Assembly (NCBI RefSeq): GCF_011397635.1
Contig: NC_064770.1
Span: forward strand, 27,669,603-27,733,602
DNA: 64,000 nucleotides
Origin: Epinephelus fuscoguttatus
Taxonomy: Eukaryota; Chordata; Actinopteri; Perciformes; Serranidae
Reading direction: 5' to 3'
Below are positions 10,911 through 24,673 of the stretch, one piece after another. The translations under genes and the position numbers were made by a program. How positions within the stretch are numbered: the first letter of the stretch is position 1; every line of letters begins with the position of its first letter. The notes beneath the pieces were generated by a model. The model saw nothing but the letters and a program-made list of their open reading frames with translations. It made no database searches and was not told the DNA's origin.

Positions 10911-13156
10911 TTCAAATCATTAATTACTGCCTCGCTATACACCTTTCTTTACCTGTTTTAAATAATTACTACAACTATCAACTTGTGGACCGAATTTATA
11001 TGAGAAAATCAAGCTTGTTGTTTTTGTGTTTGTTTGATGCAATGAACTGCCATGTGTCCAGTCCAACATGAAACACTCTATAAAACTGTCTGACCATAAA
11101 AACTCCTTCTCCTTCTCCTCACCCAGTGCCAGCAACATTAATCCACTGCTCTCATGCACTCATACAGTGTCTGTGTGTGCACATGCATGCATGGATTTAT
11201 AGAGTATGTGAATGTACTGTGCTGGTAGTCCACATTTTATCCTGGTAATTTATGACTCTCTGTCTCTGTCCCTCTCTCTATCCCTTCCCATCTGGCAAAT
11301 TCCTAGTCTAACCCAGCGCACAGACCAGCTGTGCCCTGGAGAGCTGCTATTGACACTGCGTGTGTGCGGTACATGTGAGCGTGGCTGCACACATCCAGTG
11401 CATCGGACACAATCTACCAGCCCATCTGGCTGGCTGCTTGTGGAGGCATTCATTGGGCGAGTGGCACTGTGTTTGTGTGTGTGATAAACAGGAAATCATA
11501 ATAAAATCTGCTATCAAGCTGAGTTGTACCATAAAACGACAACTGTCCACCTAAAACAATTCAACATAACTTTTTTTTTTTAGGTCCTAAATATCATAAT
11601 TTTACAGAGCAACCAAGAAAAATATGCTTTACTGCGACCTGTTTCCCATACAAATACATTTTCCTTAATTTCAGTACTTCAATCTGCTGGACACAACAAT
11701 ATCTCAAGATAGTGGTGCTCATTTTTTTGAAGATTCCTGACACAAGTGAAATCACAGAAACTGGAATATTCTCATTTCTTATGCAGAATTATTGTCTTTA
11801 AAAACTATAGATGGTCGAGTTAAACTGACTTAAGATGATTATTTTATACAGTGCAGTTCTGAGGTGCGGTAAATAAATATCAACTGGTGCTCATGAATGA
11901 AAACTTGGAACACAACAATATGACACACACTGTATCAAAGAGATAAGCAACAGTTAAGGCCAGTTGACAGTGTTAGTCACCAGCTTTGTTAAGTGCTGTG
12001 CTGCCACCCAGTGGACGACTTCATTCATTGCACAAATAGCAGTAGGTAGCTTTCCAAATATCCATCTATGTTTTTACATCTCCCACACATGACATGAGAC
12101 TTAATATAAAACCTACTGCAGCACACACTCTATGAAATCTTAGTCAGCACATTAAGTCCCTTCATTAATGTATCGATCTAGTTATCTAGTCTTTTATACT
12201 GTAGATTAAAAACAAAGGTAAATGTACAATAGTACTACAACTTTTTATTCAAGTACAGTTAGAAAAAAATGGGTAAAAGTAGGTTGGTCAAACTGTAGCC
12301 TACTCTGAGTAGCACTGGTGGGTTATGATCATATGTACTATTGTTAAATCAAAGAACACAAATTAAATTGCACTAAATAGCAACAGGAGTAGAACAACAT
12401 CATAAGGAGCCCATATGTCCAAACCAACAAGTTCCCCTTAGGTATTTTACAGCCTGTTCATACAACTGATTATCAGTTATACACATTCAACTGCCCTCAT
12501 CAGTGCAACTTTACCAGAATTAAGCAGACAAGAGGACAAAACTCAGACAAAAAAAAATACCAACAATAAATACAAAGTATCTAGGTCATATTCACAAAGC
12601 TTCCTAGTACATAGAGTTGCTGCTTGTGACAAAATTCTGAGAAAAAAAAGTTAAGACTTGGTCCTTGTAAAGGTAAAAGTTATTCACAAAGCATAATGTG
12701 AAAAACTGTTTAAGAGCGGTGAGGAGGACTTTTAAAAGGCTTAAAAGTTTCTTGAGCAGAGATGAAAATGGTGGAAACACAAAGAGGTCAGAGAAATATT
12801 CTCCAAACAATGAATGATAGTAAGTTCACGACATGCTGCAGATCAGATCGTGCAGGAATGATGTTTGTGGTTGATCTCATTAGGGATATGCACACACTTT
12901 CTGCCCAACACAATAAAGCTTTAACATCAGAAGCAAACTGATGGCAGCAATAAGATATTTGAAAAACTGGAAAAATGCAACAGTGCAGCATTGATGACTG
13001 TCTCAACCTTCCATCAGCAGAGTGATCACGCTAACAGTGACACACAGTCAGCAGTTCATTTCATTTCCACGGGGTGTCCACACCTTGCAGGCTCACAAAG
13101 GGTGTGTCTCTGACAACCAATCACATATGTTAATAGCAAGCATCACACCTAGCAAC
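10911..13156. other. No gene seen
   Basis: AT-rich, short unconvincing ORFs, a CT run at about 11255-11285. No clear repeat ends. Confidence 0.4.
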
Positions 13157-13480
13157 TAGTCTGGGGCCGTTTAGGTAAGGAACCGGAACCAGGGCGAGAG
13201 AGGCAGGATCCGGAATTTAATGGATGCGCCTTTCCGTCAAAATAAAAGCACCAAGCTAATAAAAATATGGTGAAACTTTTTAATTTAAAGAATATAATTT
13301 ACAAGAAAAGGCCCAAGCCATTAAGTTAACCTTTTTCTTTTATTGTAATTCGATGGTGCGCCAGAATTTAAAGTTTTACTTTGGTGAATTTGGTGAATTC
13401 CAGATCCGCTCTCTAGACCGGAACCAGAATCTAGACAAAATTCAGAGTGAATGGAAATGCGAGGCTACCTAGCAACAGGA
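13157..13480 (+). repeat. Dispersed repeat, family C, forward copy
   Basis: Matches the reverse complement of 49030-49345; shared blocks include GCTCTCTAGACCGGAACCAG and AATATAATTTACAAGAAAAG. It starts near TCTGGGGCCGTT and ends near GCGAGGCTA. Probably a MITE; no target duplication established. Confidence 0.75.
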
Positions 13481-15391
13481 TCGACCACATCTCCTCACTA
13501 AGGTAAAAGTTACAGTCCCTTCCTTGCTCACAGTGCAGAGAACTTTCCTAAATCACTCCTAAGTTGGGACTCCTTATTAAAATTGATTAGGCTAAGTTAG
13601 GAGCTCTCTGAGAGTGTTATCAGAATGTTTGTGAATACGGCCCCTGGACTCCAAGAGGGTGCGGTTTGACTGCACAAATTAAATACCCCGAGCTTCTTTA
13701 GGAATCAACAGCAAAATAAAACATCGCCAAAGCAGACAACACAGACACGCAAGCATTTACCCAGTGATGTAATGGTAGCTGATGAGGTGTGTCCACTCTC
13801 ATCAACAACAATCAAACATAGATTTCGCCTTGACAAACATTTTCATCTTAGTTTTCATCAACGATATCAACACTGGTGTCAAATAAATGTAGTGGTGTAA
13901 TAAGTATAATAATGCAACAGTGGAGTTATTTAAAGCTTTGAATAGGTAGATTGGGTTCTGGAGGTGTGGTTGCAGTATTTGTGTAGGATTCATATGGCCT
14001 GTGGTGGTGGGGCCCAATGTGATATCTGTTCATAGGGCCCAAAATCCCTGGTGGCACCCCTGTAGTCTCCTATTCATTCTAATGGCTTTTTGGCTTATAG
14101 GTGGATATAGACAGATACATATGTGGGTATACCCTCCACTACACCACTGCACAAACACTCATTCAGTATTGATAGATCTGAAGCACAGTTTTTGCACCAT
14201 GTGTAATGTAAACATATGCAACCAAATGCTAGGTTGTCTAGGCTGCTGCACAGTGAGTCACATCCATCACAGTAAAAGTTTGCTGTAGGCCTACTCACCT
14301 GTCTGAACATCACTCACTCTGACAGCCGTTTGCACCGCGGAGTCCGTCACCATCTCTCAGCTCGTTCATTCCCAAAGCAGAATATAACCAGGCCACTCAG
14401 TCTCTCTGTCCCAGTATAACAAGTCCTTTCAGGCTCGCACACCTCACTGAAGGTAAAAGTTCCTCGGTGCACCCATAAATCACGGCTGGAGGTGAGCATG
14501 TCAGCATGTAGCGTGCACTTGCTGCATGGTGTGTTTGATTTGTGTCTCTGAGCTGCTCACCAGGTGCAGCATCAGCCTACAGCACTGATTAATCAAGGTG
14601 GATGCAACTTTTTGTTAACTCTGCACAGGTACAATGATGATACTCATACACCATATTACTTTATTCTTAATTTAACTGCGTAACTGTTCATTTGTTGACC
14701 GCTGCTCTGCCGGTGAACCCGACACACACATTTAGAAAGGTAATTTCCGGAGCGTCCTCAGAGTGTCACCTGTTGACACGGAGCTCCGCCCTCTTGTGGC
14801 CACACACACACCTGCAGCTTCCTCTCTGCTGGAGGCTGATATCCATGCAAATAAAATTACTTCTACGGATTTATCTCTTTTCGTTTTATATTTATTTTTT
14901 GTTCCATTCTCAGTTTATTAGGACTTTTTCACGTGACTTTTACTTTTCACAATATTAGTTTTTTGTTACTGTTGTTTGTTTGTTTTTGTTTTTAGAAAAG
15001 TGGCCCTACTTAAAGAAGAGTAAAATTACCATGGTACAAGTACAAGTAGCCCTCACAAAAAACGACTTTGTTATAGTAATGACAGTAGTTGTAGGAGACC
15101 AGAGGTGTCCAAACTTTTATAACCATAATTACTGCACACATTATAATTATTATAATTATTTATCAATAGGTACATTGTCTATATTCAAGTAGTAATAGAG
15201 TCAGCATTATTGAGTTACTGGTGGATTATTATTTCATTGTCATTTATAGCACTTTGTATATTGTTTCATTTGTATTTTCATGTGCATGTTTAAGTGGAGT
15301 CAATGTGCTCCCTTGGTTATCAGCTAATGGGTTCCTGCCTGCCCTTGTTTGGTGGGGACAGGTATGAGTGATACATAAGAGAGAGTGAGTG
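13481..15391. other. No gene seen
   Basis: Contains a CTCF-like site at 14786-14799 and AT-rich filler. ORFs lack recognisable motifs. Confidence 0.4.
14786..14799 (-). promoter_or_regulatory. CTCF-like motif
   Basis: CCACAAGAGGGCGG on the minus strand fits the vertebrate CTCF core (CCAnnAGRGGGCRS). Sequence match only. Confidence 0.4.
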
Positions 15392-16179
15392 CCAGGGGTC
15401 CGTCCCAAGTCTCTTAAATTACTGCTAGTTATCTTACCTAGCTGAGTTTGCTAGCTGTTTAGCCCCTCCCACCTAGGAAAAAACGAGAGGAGCTAGCGCT
15501 AGGAGTGATGAGCGAGCATTGTTGGTTTAAGAAACATGAGACGTCCTTTCCACTGAAGCGTCATGTGAAGCGACATCCATTCTAGATGACGGCGGCACCG
15601 CTGGATCTGCTCCGTAAAGCAGCCAGTGTCTGGCGTTACTATGGATACATCCCAAGTCTCATTATATTCGCTGACCAAAACAGTAGCCCCCACCCCCCAC
15701 CGTCATGACTCTGGTCACACACTTCTGCATGTAGCAGCCGCACATCACCGACAGTCCGATGAACAATGCAACGGGTTGTGACTGAAATAAACCTAATTGC
15801 AACATAACAATCTTGCATGAACTATCATTACTCTTTGAAGTAGGTACATGAATTACAGCGATTCATTGCAAAGAATGCATGTAACGTGTACTTACTCTTG
15901 TACTGTTTCTCCGCCATCTCGTTCAAATGTGCCAGATGTAGAGGGCGGGTATTTATACGTCATTGCATTCAGCTGAAAAACTCTTCCGGATAGGAAGCTC
16001 TCAACCATCCTAGCTTGTAGCTGCTTAAAGCTTGCTGCTAGCTCCCAGCGCTAGCTCCTCGCTGCACAAATAAGAGACTTGGGATGGCCTAGAAGATGGC
16101 GGACCTCGAACGACTTCCGGTTCAAGCGAGGAGCTAGCAGTAGCACTATAAAAATAAGAGACTTGGAACGGACCCCTGG
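15392..16179. mobile_element. Nonautonomous DNA transposon with 25-bp inverted ends
   Basis: Ends CCAGGGGTCCGTCCCAAGTC and (reverse complement) CCAGGGGTCCGTTCCAAGTC match at 19 of 20 and continue TCTTA. About 790 bp with no transposase. It contains a YY1 motif AAGATGGCGG (16093-16102), an ETS core ACTTCCGGT (16113-16121) and many GCTAGC-type words. Confidence 0.82.
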
Positions 16180-18746
16180 TGCTTAACCTCGTTGTCAACT
16201 TCATGCTTCTTTGCTGTGACCATGTCTGCTACCTAGCAGGAAATGTCTGCAGTTGGGTAACCATTCAATTGTTTCTCATCTGTTCATGAAAACACATTAG
16301 TTTCACCTAAGCAGGTCCTACTTGGTGCATGTCTACAAACTGTCCAATAGTCCTGCCATAATCAGGTGAATGGAAAAAAAATGCAAAGTGATCTTGCTAA
16401 ACCACATATACTATTTCAGTCAGGAACACTTTTGTCAAATAAAACTTAATTTCCATTTGCAGTATTATATTTGGCAGTATGGCTCTGTTCTGGGGCCTCT
16501 CTGACTTTCCTCTGCCTGAGGCAGAGAGAATAAACCTCCCTGCCCTTCCATGCGCCTACATGGAAAGCCTAAGGCAGGGAGAGCAGCAGTCAGGACCGCC
16601 CAGGAACTGAACAGAGCAGCATCAATGACAAACAGAAATGACATTGATAAGTCAGACACAAAATTAAAAGGAGTACAAGTGCATGTATGTGTTTGTGTGA
16701 GTGAATGTGTGCTTGTAGTTTCCCTCACTGTGTGGACACATCAGCTCACCAGCATAAACCACCTGCATGTAAAATGGGTTAAGAACTGTCAATATATTTT
16801 AAAAAAACGTATATATATTTTACAGTGTGTACGTCTCCTAGTACACACAGTAGATTGTGGACTTGCACGAAAATGATTCATCGATCTTGACATATCAGAT
16901 CAAAGGGGAAGCTTGAGGCTACCCACTACCATGACACACTAATGGACCTCTTCCACAGCAGACATTTTGACTTGTCATAGCAGGAAAAGCATAGGTGAAG
17001 CTGACAACATTAACGATGGCTCAGTCCCATTAAGTGTGCCAGTAAGCTGTTCCAGTGAGCCAGAGTGCACAATACCAGGTCCTCCCATAAATGGAATGCA
17101 GCCACCATCAATGTTGTTGAAAACACCTGTGCTTTTCCTACTATGACTTGTCAAATTGTCTGCCATGAAAAGGCCAGTCTCTGCCAAACTGTTGCATTGT
17201 GGGTTATGTAGGCAAGAAACATTTAACAGGGATACCTGGAATAAAAAACATGATATCTATGATGATTAATGGAGTTGCCTTCACCTAACTTGTGCATCAA
17301 AGTTTGTATAATGATGTGTTGGTTATGCGTACATAATGTCAAAATCATGTCAGTATCCTGAGCAAGACAAACAATGTACAATCAATGCCGATTTCTGCTG
17401 TGCATCAGTTTTGTTGAAAGAAAGTCGAGCATCCCTCTGAACACCACCGAGTTCCTCACGGATACTGTGTCACTGAGGGCATTGTGCCCCCCCCCCCCCC
17501 CTCCTCTTGGTGCCTGCGGCTGTCTGGCTTATTATTATGGTCTGTCTGGCAGGCTGCCTGGCTGGTGGTCTCGTGAACTTGATACTGAAATCAGCAGCCG
17601 GCTGTGATGTGTAGAGCATCAAGGGGTTCTGTGCGGAGCTAGTCTGGAGCTCAGCCAGTCAATTAACACTTGTCAACAGTTCTAATGAAAGTGGTCTTTT
17701 CCTTGGTGGCCTCTTTTTCATTTGCGGGGTCAGAGGTCGCCACTCGAGGCTGGCTGGATGGCTGGCGGTCTGAGTGGGCAGGCAGTTGAGGAAGAGGGCT
17801 GAGGAAAGGGGTTAGAGAAAGGGGATGTGAGGGCAGAGGGGGAAGGGGGAAAACATTCACCGGCTAGTTGGCTCCTTATGTTCTGTTTCCTGTATGCCCT
17901 GCTGGTCCTGGTGACTAATCTTGTGCTCAAGGTATGCCATGTTTGTCGACCCTGAGTTGATTCTCACCTGCATTTTAAACGGTTTGCACCTCTACTTATG
18001 CATGTTTGAATTTTTCCAGTGTCTTAATTTCTTTAACACAAGGATTTAGCCCCAAGCTCCAGCACCTAAAGCTACAGATTCAACAGAACGCGTTTGTGTT
18101 ACAGGAGATAATAAAGCAGCAAGCTCTATCCTAACATTAGGGGTTACATTCCTCCAATTTCTGCTTGACTTTTACTCTCATTCCATTCCCCTCTCACTGT
18201 TCTCTATTATGCCCCTTTAGCACAGATGTGGCCAACTGAGAGAGGGAAAGACAGGGAATCAGCCGACATCCCTCTCCTCCTCCTCTTCCCCTTCACCCCG
18301 GCCTCTTGCACATGAAAGGGGCCGCCCAAGGCCAATAGATGGCCGGTGGGGTGTGTGCTATGCGAGGGCCCCAGACCCAGACACAACACAACACAACACA
18401 CGGCTCTGCGGGCCACCACAGCTGGGCTGGAATGTGACCTGCTTCAGACTGGGCCCTGTGTGTGTGTGTGTGAAATACAAGTGGAAGGAGGAGGACATGG
18501 ATGGAGGGATGCACTGCCTGCAGGAGCCCTTTGATAAGCTGTGAGCATGTCGGGTATTTTGTCTTCAACACAGGGAACAGCACAACATCACAAAGCAAGG
18601 ACATCTGTAGTATTGTCTAAATCATCTTTATTTATTTTGTCATCATCTTCCATAAAAGTTCAAACGGACACCAATATATCATCAATAACATAAACATATG
18701 TCTGCTCTCTATGTAATTAGATTCAGAGAGACTTTCTGCCTGAATA
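16180..18746. other. No gene seen
   Basis: Includes a C15 run at 17487-17501. The ORFs lack known motifs. Confidence 0.4.
18627..18636 (-). terminator. Candidate polyadenylation signal for WFIKKN2
   Basis: Overlapping AATAAATAAA on the minus strand about 1.9 kb past the WFIKKN2 stop. If used, the 3'UTR would include the whole MITE at 18919-19902. A nearer signal may exist, so confidence is low. Confidence 0.25.
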
Positions 18747-18792
18747 CTATATATATATATATATATATGTATATTATGTATACATATATGTA

Positions 18793-18830
<38 letters not shown>
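18747..18830. repeat. (AT)n microsatellite
   Basis: Two AT tracts (about 18747-18768 and 18798-18824) separated by a degenerate stretch. Confidence 0.95.
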
Positions 18831-18918
18831 CCACTGGCCATAGCCCTATAAGAAATAGATCAAGAAAAATAAATACGAAGTACAGAAATCCACATACATA
18901 TTCTGTATTGTAAATTAA

Positions 18919-19902
18919 AGGAACAGTGTGTAAGATTTTGGGGATTTAGTGGCATCTAGTGGTGAGGATCGCCGATTGCATCCAGCTGAAACTTCTCCTG
19001 GTTAGAATTCCTTCAGTGTTAATTGTTCAGGAGGTTTTTACTGGGAGCTGAACAAATGCACCTGATGATTTAAACCAGTAAAAACACTGAATAAAGGAGT
19101 TTTAAGTTACAACTCTGTTTCTCCTACGCTTTTCGGTATATGTTGCACTCGGGCCGCTAGCCTAGCCTGTTGATGTGTGCGCACCTTTTTTCCTGGATAA
19201 CTTGAGATCCAGACATTCAGGAGGTTTTTATTGGGAGCTGAATTACCCGAGGTATCTTCCTTTTCAAAACAAAAGGACCTGTTTATTTACACTACTTTTT
19301 CCAATGCTCTGATCACGGAGGAGCCCGGTCTCACTCCGAAGTCATCAAAATCCAGTGCTTGGGCAGTGACTTGCAGCATCAGACACTGACAAAAAAATAA
19401 AAGCCGTCCTTTAACATCAGGATAATACACAGCCAGCTGCAGTTATAGTTTAATGGCGCTCTGCCGCATCACACGGAAACGCAGTGGGACAGGAACAAAA
19501 GTTAAGGCGGCAAAAGTCCGAGTAGGGTGGATGGAAGGGTCCAACACACCCAGGGTACCTTTAAATCGTATGTGAACATGGAACCACCATGACCAAACGT
19601 CGATATGTGACAAGGTCGGAGTGAGAATGTGTTGCAGCTAACTATGGTAGCTGACACGAAAACGTGAATGGCATTATCTAGAGCCAGTGTTTGATTTGTC
19701 CGTTTTGGGCAACTGTAGAAACATGGTGGTGCAACATGGCGATCATCATGGACAAGGACCCGCTCCCTATGTAGATATAAACTGCTCATTCTAAGGTAAC
19801 AAAAACACAACAATTCTTATTTGCAGGTGCTAAAGATAACATACTGATATATTATATTCCATTTCTGACAATATATCCCCCTAAATCCTACACACTGAAC
19901 GT
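18919..19902. mobile_element. TTAA-flanked MITE (family D), with insertion
   Basis: Flanked by TTAA at 18915-18918 and 19903-19906. The left end AGGAACAGTGTGTAAGATTT and right end (reverse complement) CGTTCAGTGTGTAGGATTTA are inverted. TTAA duplications are the mark of piggyBac-type transposition. 19327-19634 is a separate dispersed repeat (matches 22088-22355), so the element is nested. Confidence 0.78.
19327..19634 (+). repeat. Dispersed repeat, family E, copy 1
   Basis: Similar to 22088-22355 in the same orientation; shared blocks include CACCCAGGGTACCTT and GAGTGAGAATGTGTTG. Confidence 0.7.
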
Positions 19903-20546
19903 TTAAAACTTATCAAAATAGATTCCGCAAAAATATGGAACCAAAGAGCTTATCTGATTCTGGTAAATATACTGAGGCTTTAAATTGCAATACTGTGAGC
20001 TCAAGGGCTCCGGACAGAGGTTACACAACGTCAAAAACATGAAGCAATGATATTAAAACATACCGCTAAATGAATGATATTAGATAGATAGGAAATCTAT
20101 GATGCAATTTTAGTAAACAGTTGCAGAGATTAAATACTTTGTACAGGGTAAATGCTTGTGACTAATTACTCTACCTGCCTTTTCCAGACAGTGTGCCCTA
20201 GGTGCAAACATCAAAACTGCTCAAGCTTGATTCTAATTTCAAAAAGAGCTGTAAGGACAGTTTTGACACGGCATCTGTGACAAAATTATGAATGAAAACT
20301 GATGACACAAATGATCAGAGGCAAGAGTGTGAACTACGAGGAGTAATTTTCTGAGATCTGCTGAGCAAGAAGAAACAGAGTAAGTAAAGAAACGCACCTG
20401 AAACCAGCAACAAAACCTCCAACGTCACAGATAAGTTACTTGTTTTATGTTTGCTGGCAGTCGATCAGACTGGTGAGGTCACTGGAGCTTGGAATAATCA
20501 GAAAACAACATTAACAGACGTTCAGTGAGTGTGAGATTTTAAAAGA

Positions 20547-23500
20547 CTACTGGACAGCTGAGAAATCTTTAAGGAAATCACAGGTTTTCTTGTGGACAAC
20601 CTCACGAAGCTTCCTGATTCTGCGGGTGCTGGAGGAGCCTACAAAGCTATCAGGCTGCAGGACAGCCATCCCATTTTGAACATCTCCCATGATAATGAGC
20701 TGCCCATCGGCTGTGGTGACGTTGGGGCAGGGGCAGTTCCAGTCCATGTTCAGAAGTGTCACCTCCAGGGGCTCTTTGCCAAAGAACCTCAGACCCATCT
20801 TCTCATCCTTCAAGATCTCCTCCACTGTCACCAAAGCATGGCCTGACTCTTGCTCCTCTGTCAGTTCGGTCACACGCCCGAGGATCACAAAGTCACTCTT
20901 GCAGAAGCTGGTGACCATCTTGGCTCGAGGTTTACATGCCTTGCAGTTGTGGTTCTTCGGAAAGGGACACATCTCTTCACAGGCTTCTTTGGACACAAAG
21001 TTGTTCTCGTTGCCCCCACAGCCTCCATACACGAAGGACTGACACTTTTTGAGACTGCTGCTATAAGCCCAGCGAGGCTCATAGGCCTTGCAGGGCCCTT
21101 GGAGGCTCGGTAGGCTGCAGGGAGCTGCCAGCTCTCCTCCACATGACAGCATACAGGCTTCGTAGGTGTCGAAATGGTTGCGGTTTTTATTGCACTGACT
21201 GTAGGTGAAGGTGAAGCAATTGTTCCTCTTTGGTTCATAGTACCAGCTCATGCTCTCTTCTCCACAGTCATCTGTGTCTGGACTCTTAAGGCACTCTTCA
21301 GCTGGAAATGGCAGCTTGGTACTGTTCCCCTCTGCATTCTTACCTTTCGCCTCCTTCCTTATCACTACCAAGGGAAAGTGCGACGATACACTTCCCCCAA
21401 CGTTTCTGGCTGTACATGTATAGATACCGGCATCCTGAAGTTGCGCATTGTATATGACCAGCTGGCCAATGTTAGTGACCACGACGTTCCCTCGGACATG
21501 ATTGGGTCTCATTATGGCGTTCTCTTTGCCCTTCAGTTGTTTCTCCCAGGTGATCTCCGGTTGTGGCTTCCCGGACACCTCACACAGGAAGCTGGCTGTC
21601 TCACCCACAAAAACAGCCTGTTGAGTGGGGCCGCTGTGTATGGTGGGGAGCTGGATGTCAGCTGGAAGGGTGGTCTGGAGGGCAGTGGTGGGATGTAAAG
21701 TGGTCTCTGCTGGGATTGGACTGGTGTTTGGCCAGGTCAGGTGGTACCTGTAGGTAGGTGGAATAAGAAAGGAATTAATCAGAGCCATGATATAATATGA
21801 CCTCTTCTTTAATTACTATATAGAGTGCTGCAGGAATGAGTCCTAAAACCAAGTAGCAACCTCCAGTGCTGAAAAGTAAAGCCAACGTGGAAGTGCCAAA
21901 AACTGCAGTTCCTCTAATGGCCACTTGAAGCTCGCTTTTGAAGCAAGTCAGTCCCCACAGACACCCATGTTAAAGTGCTCGACTTTACAGCAGAAATAAT
22001 GAGGCATTGCTACAGTCAGCGAGACAGATCCACCCCTCACTTCTCCAAAGCTCCAACCTCTTGTCCAAATATGGTCACTTCCAACCTAGTCTCACCCCAA
22101 AGTCATCGAAATCCGGCGCTTAGGCAGTGACTTTCGTCAGACCCTGACAAATAAGCCGTCCATTAATGTTGGCATTATATGTGGCTGGTCACCCTTATAG
22201 TTTAACGGCAAGATGCATGTAACAGGCATAACTTGACATGGCGTCCCAGAAGGTCAACAACCAACGCACCCAGGGTACCTTGCACATCGCATCTGGACGT
22301 GGAAGGTCCATGACCAAACGCTGATATGTGACGAGGTCAGAGTGAGAATGTGTTGTCACATTTGGCTCCAAAAACCCAAAATGATGACGGCCAAAATGCC
22401 AAACTGAAGACTTCTGAACAAGAGTCCACAGACCAATGGGTGATATCGCGGTAGCCACAGCAATAATTTCTATTTCTATCTGATTTCTATCCCTAAAACC
22501 CAGATAAGTTAGCATTTTAGCACTTTTTGCATTTTAGCACTTCCCTGGTCTCAAAGTCAGCGTTGTTTTTAATTGTTTTTGGTTAGATACCTGAAATAGG
22601 GTCTGCAGTTTACACAAGCTTAAGAGACTTTCATGTGTTGTTCTACAACATAAAATACATCCGTTAATAGCCCACTTGTAAATTTTGAAGCCCTTACATG
22701 TCTTAAAAAAGACGATTGCTAACAAGTGGCTAAATGAGACAACAGAGTGTCATCACGCCAAACATGGATTTACAGCTTCTTTGTGGTGTGTTGAAGTGAT
22801 GGGACCGCGGTGTAGTTTGTTTATATCCAAATGTTAGCTTTTTACTTCTGGTGATTGCATTTATGCTTCAGAAATCATGAAACTAATGTTTATTTGCTAA
22901 ACAAAACATGTAAGTATCATAAACTTTTGTTTGTCAGAGATCTTTATTACAATAATCCAAAGTAAAAATCCCAGGAATCGAGGGAATCAGATTAATGTTA
23001 ACTTCCGTGTTTACCTACAAATAAACATCATCCCTGCAGCACTCTAGTGACGTATTATACACATTAATTTTCTATGCTACAGCCAGAAGAACAAAATTTG
23101 AGCACTAAAACAAGACAACCCTACCTCATCAAACCAAAAAACAAAATAGTAGAGATCTAAAATACTTAACATGTTACCTGCAGGTGACCTCAGAGATAGA
23201 GATACCCTTGGAACAGGCCTCTGCATCCATGTAGCACTTGTTATAGTACGTCATGCCGTCAGACGCGCATGTGAAGTGGGGCTCTCTCTCACAGCGGTCC
23301 CGGCACTTACACACAGGCTGGCCATCCCAGATGTCACACTCGGAGCCTTGCTGAGAGCACATGAACTTGTCACAGGTGGCGCCCTGTGGCATTCCTATGG
23401 GGCCCTTGTTGCCTTTGACGTCGATGTAGCGTGATGCCACGCAGCTCTTGTTACCACACACGTTAGGGCAGCACTTCTCGAATGTCTCACAGTCCTAAAG

Positions 23501-24673
23501 TTGGAGAAGAAACAAAGTTTTTTTACTGCTGGTTTTTTTTCCACAGTTGGTGTACAGTTTGAATTAGTAAATAGTCTGCTTAGTGATGGAATAGTATAGT
23601 TTGAGATTGGGGGTAGGACTAGACGAGCATGTTGCTTCTTCCTATTGCTTTTCGGACATGAAATGTTAATCTGTGTTTCTCCTCGTAAGTCTGCTCATGA
23701 TTTCTTGTTTATCTCTGTTGTTGTTTGTTTGTTTTTTAACATATATTCTGTTTTCTTTAATATTATTATTATTTTTTAAATGTTTGACATAAATCAAATC
23801 AAATTAAAATACATGATCAAACTGAGAAAATTGTTGGTGAAATCCTTCTTGAACAAAACACTGTGATGTGTTTTTTGCTCTAATGCCATATGTTTTGACC
23901 TGTTTTACATGCTATGTTTTATGGTTGTTTTTACTTTTTAGCTAATTTGGGTGCATGTACATTTGTTAAAATGTTGATTAATGCACACAGCAATTTTCAA
24001 CACTACAACAAGATTAGCACCAAAACTTCAGCTATATATCTTTAATTTCATTCAGTTCTGTACAGTCTGATTGCCATAGGCAGGGTTGCTGACATGCACA
24101 TAGTCTAAATATTGAGGGGAACGTGTCCCCTGCATCCCCCCTGGAATCTACACCTATGTCCAGATTACAATCCTGATTTGTCTAGATCAAAGGATTCCTT
24201 TAATGTCTGCAGTGTGGATCAGATTTTGCCAATATTTGGTGCATGGTGCAGCATAGCCTAAATAAAAACTTGAAGGAGGTAAAGTTAAGTTCAAACTGTA
24301 GCTTGTATGACCCTAAGATTATTTTTTATTAGGAACACAGGAATTGCAAATTGGTCGTGGATGTAACAGCCCCTGACTCCAGATGACTGCAGGCGAACTG
24401 CGTCTATGACCTGTGTTCTCTACACATTGCACATGCAGCTGCAGGTCAACTCACCTGGTCAGATTCACACTCGCGCATGCAGGTGCTCATAGCATCCACC
24501 CACAGGTTGGGGTTCAGGTCATTCGGGCACAGACCCGCGTGAGAGTACACCACCTTTGCCACAGACATGGGCATGGGCATCGCTTTCACACGGCAGCTGT
24601 CCATATAAAGCAGTACTGTGTAACAATGTCCCAGAAGAAACCAAATCCATCGGGGAAACAGCATCCACCACAT
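20547..24673 (-). CDS. wfikkn2: WFIKKN2 (GASP-1): secreted WAP-Kazal-Ig-Kunitz-Kunitz-NTR protein
   Basis: Three coding exons join in phase: 24673-24455, 23494-23178 and 21747-20547 (stop at 20547-20549), giving 578 aa. Both introns are GT-AG. The start at 24673 precedes a hydrophobic N terminus (residues 1-24) typical of a signal peptide; an in-frame ATG at 24712 would add 13 residues and looks less likely. Domains: WAP with all eight cysteines (C49, C65, C69, C75, C81, C82, C86, C91); follistatin/Kazal about 114-178; Ig C2 about 217-308 with C234-C290; Kunitz 1 with six cysteines 331-381; Kunitz 2 389-439; NTR/netrin module 447-578. Kunitz 2 keeps the GPCKA loop of trypsin-inhibitory Kunitz domains, whereas Kunitz 1 has DCGEE, so it probably does not inhibit. 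Known family role: binds and antagonises myostatin (GDF8) and GDF11 extracellularly. WFIKKN1 is the alternative paralogue; the ANKRD40/LUC7L3 neighbours and overall sequence favour WFIKKN2. Confidence 0.95.
22088..22355 (+). repeat. Dispersed repeat, family E, copy 2 (WFIKKN2 intron 2)
   Basis: Copy of 19327-19634, located in the intron between WFIKKN2 exons 2 and 3. Confidence 0.7.
22544..22961 (+). repeat. Dispersed repeat, family B, copy 2 (WFIKKN2 intron 2)
   Basis: Uninterrupted copy of 2889-3330. Its right end reads ACAATAATCCAAAG, the site where copy 1 holds the SINE. Confidence 0.75.
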
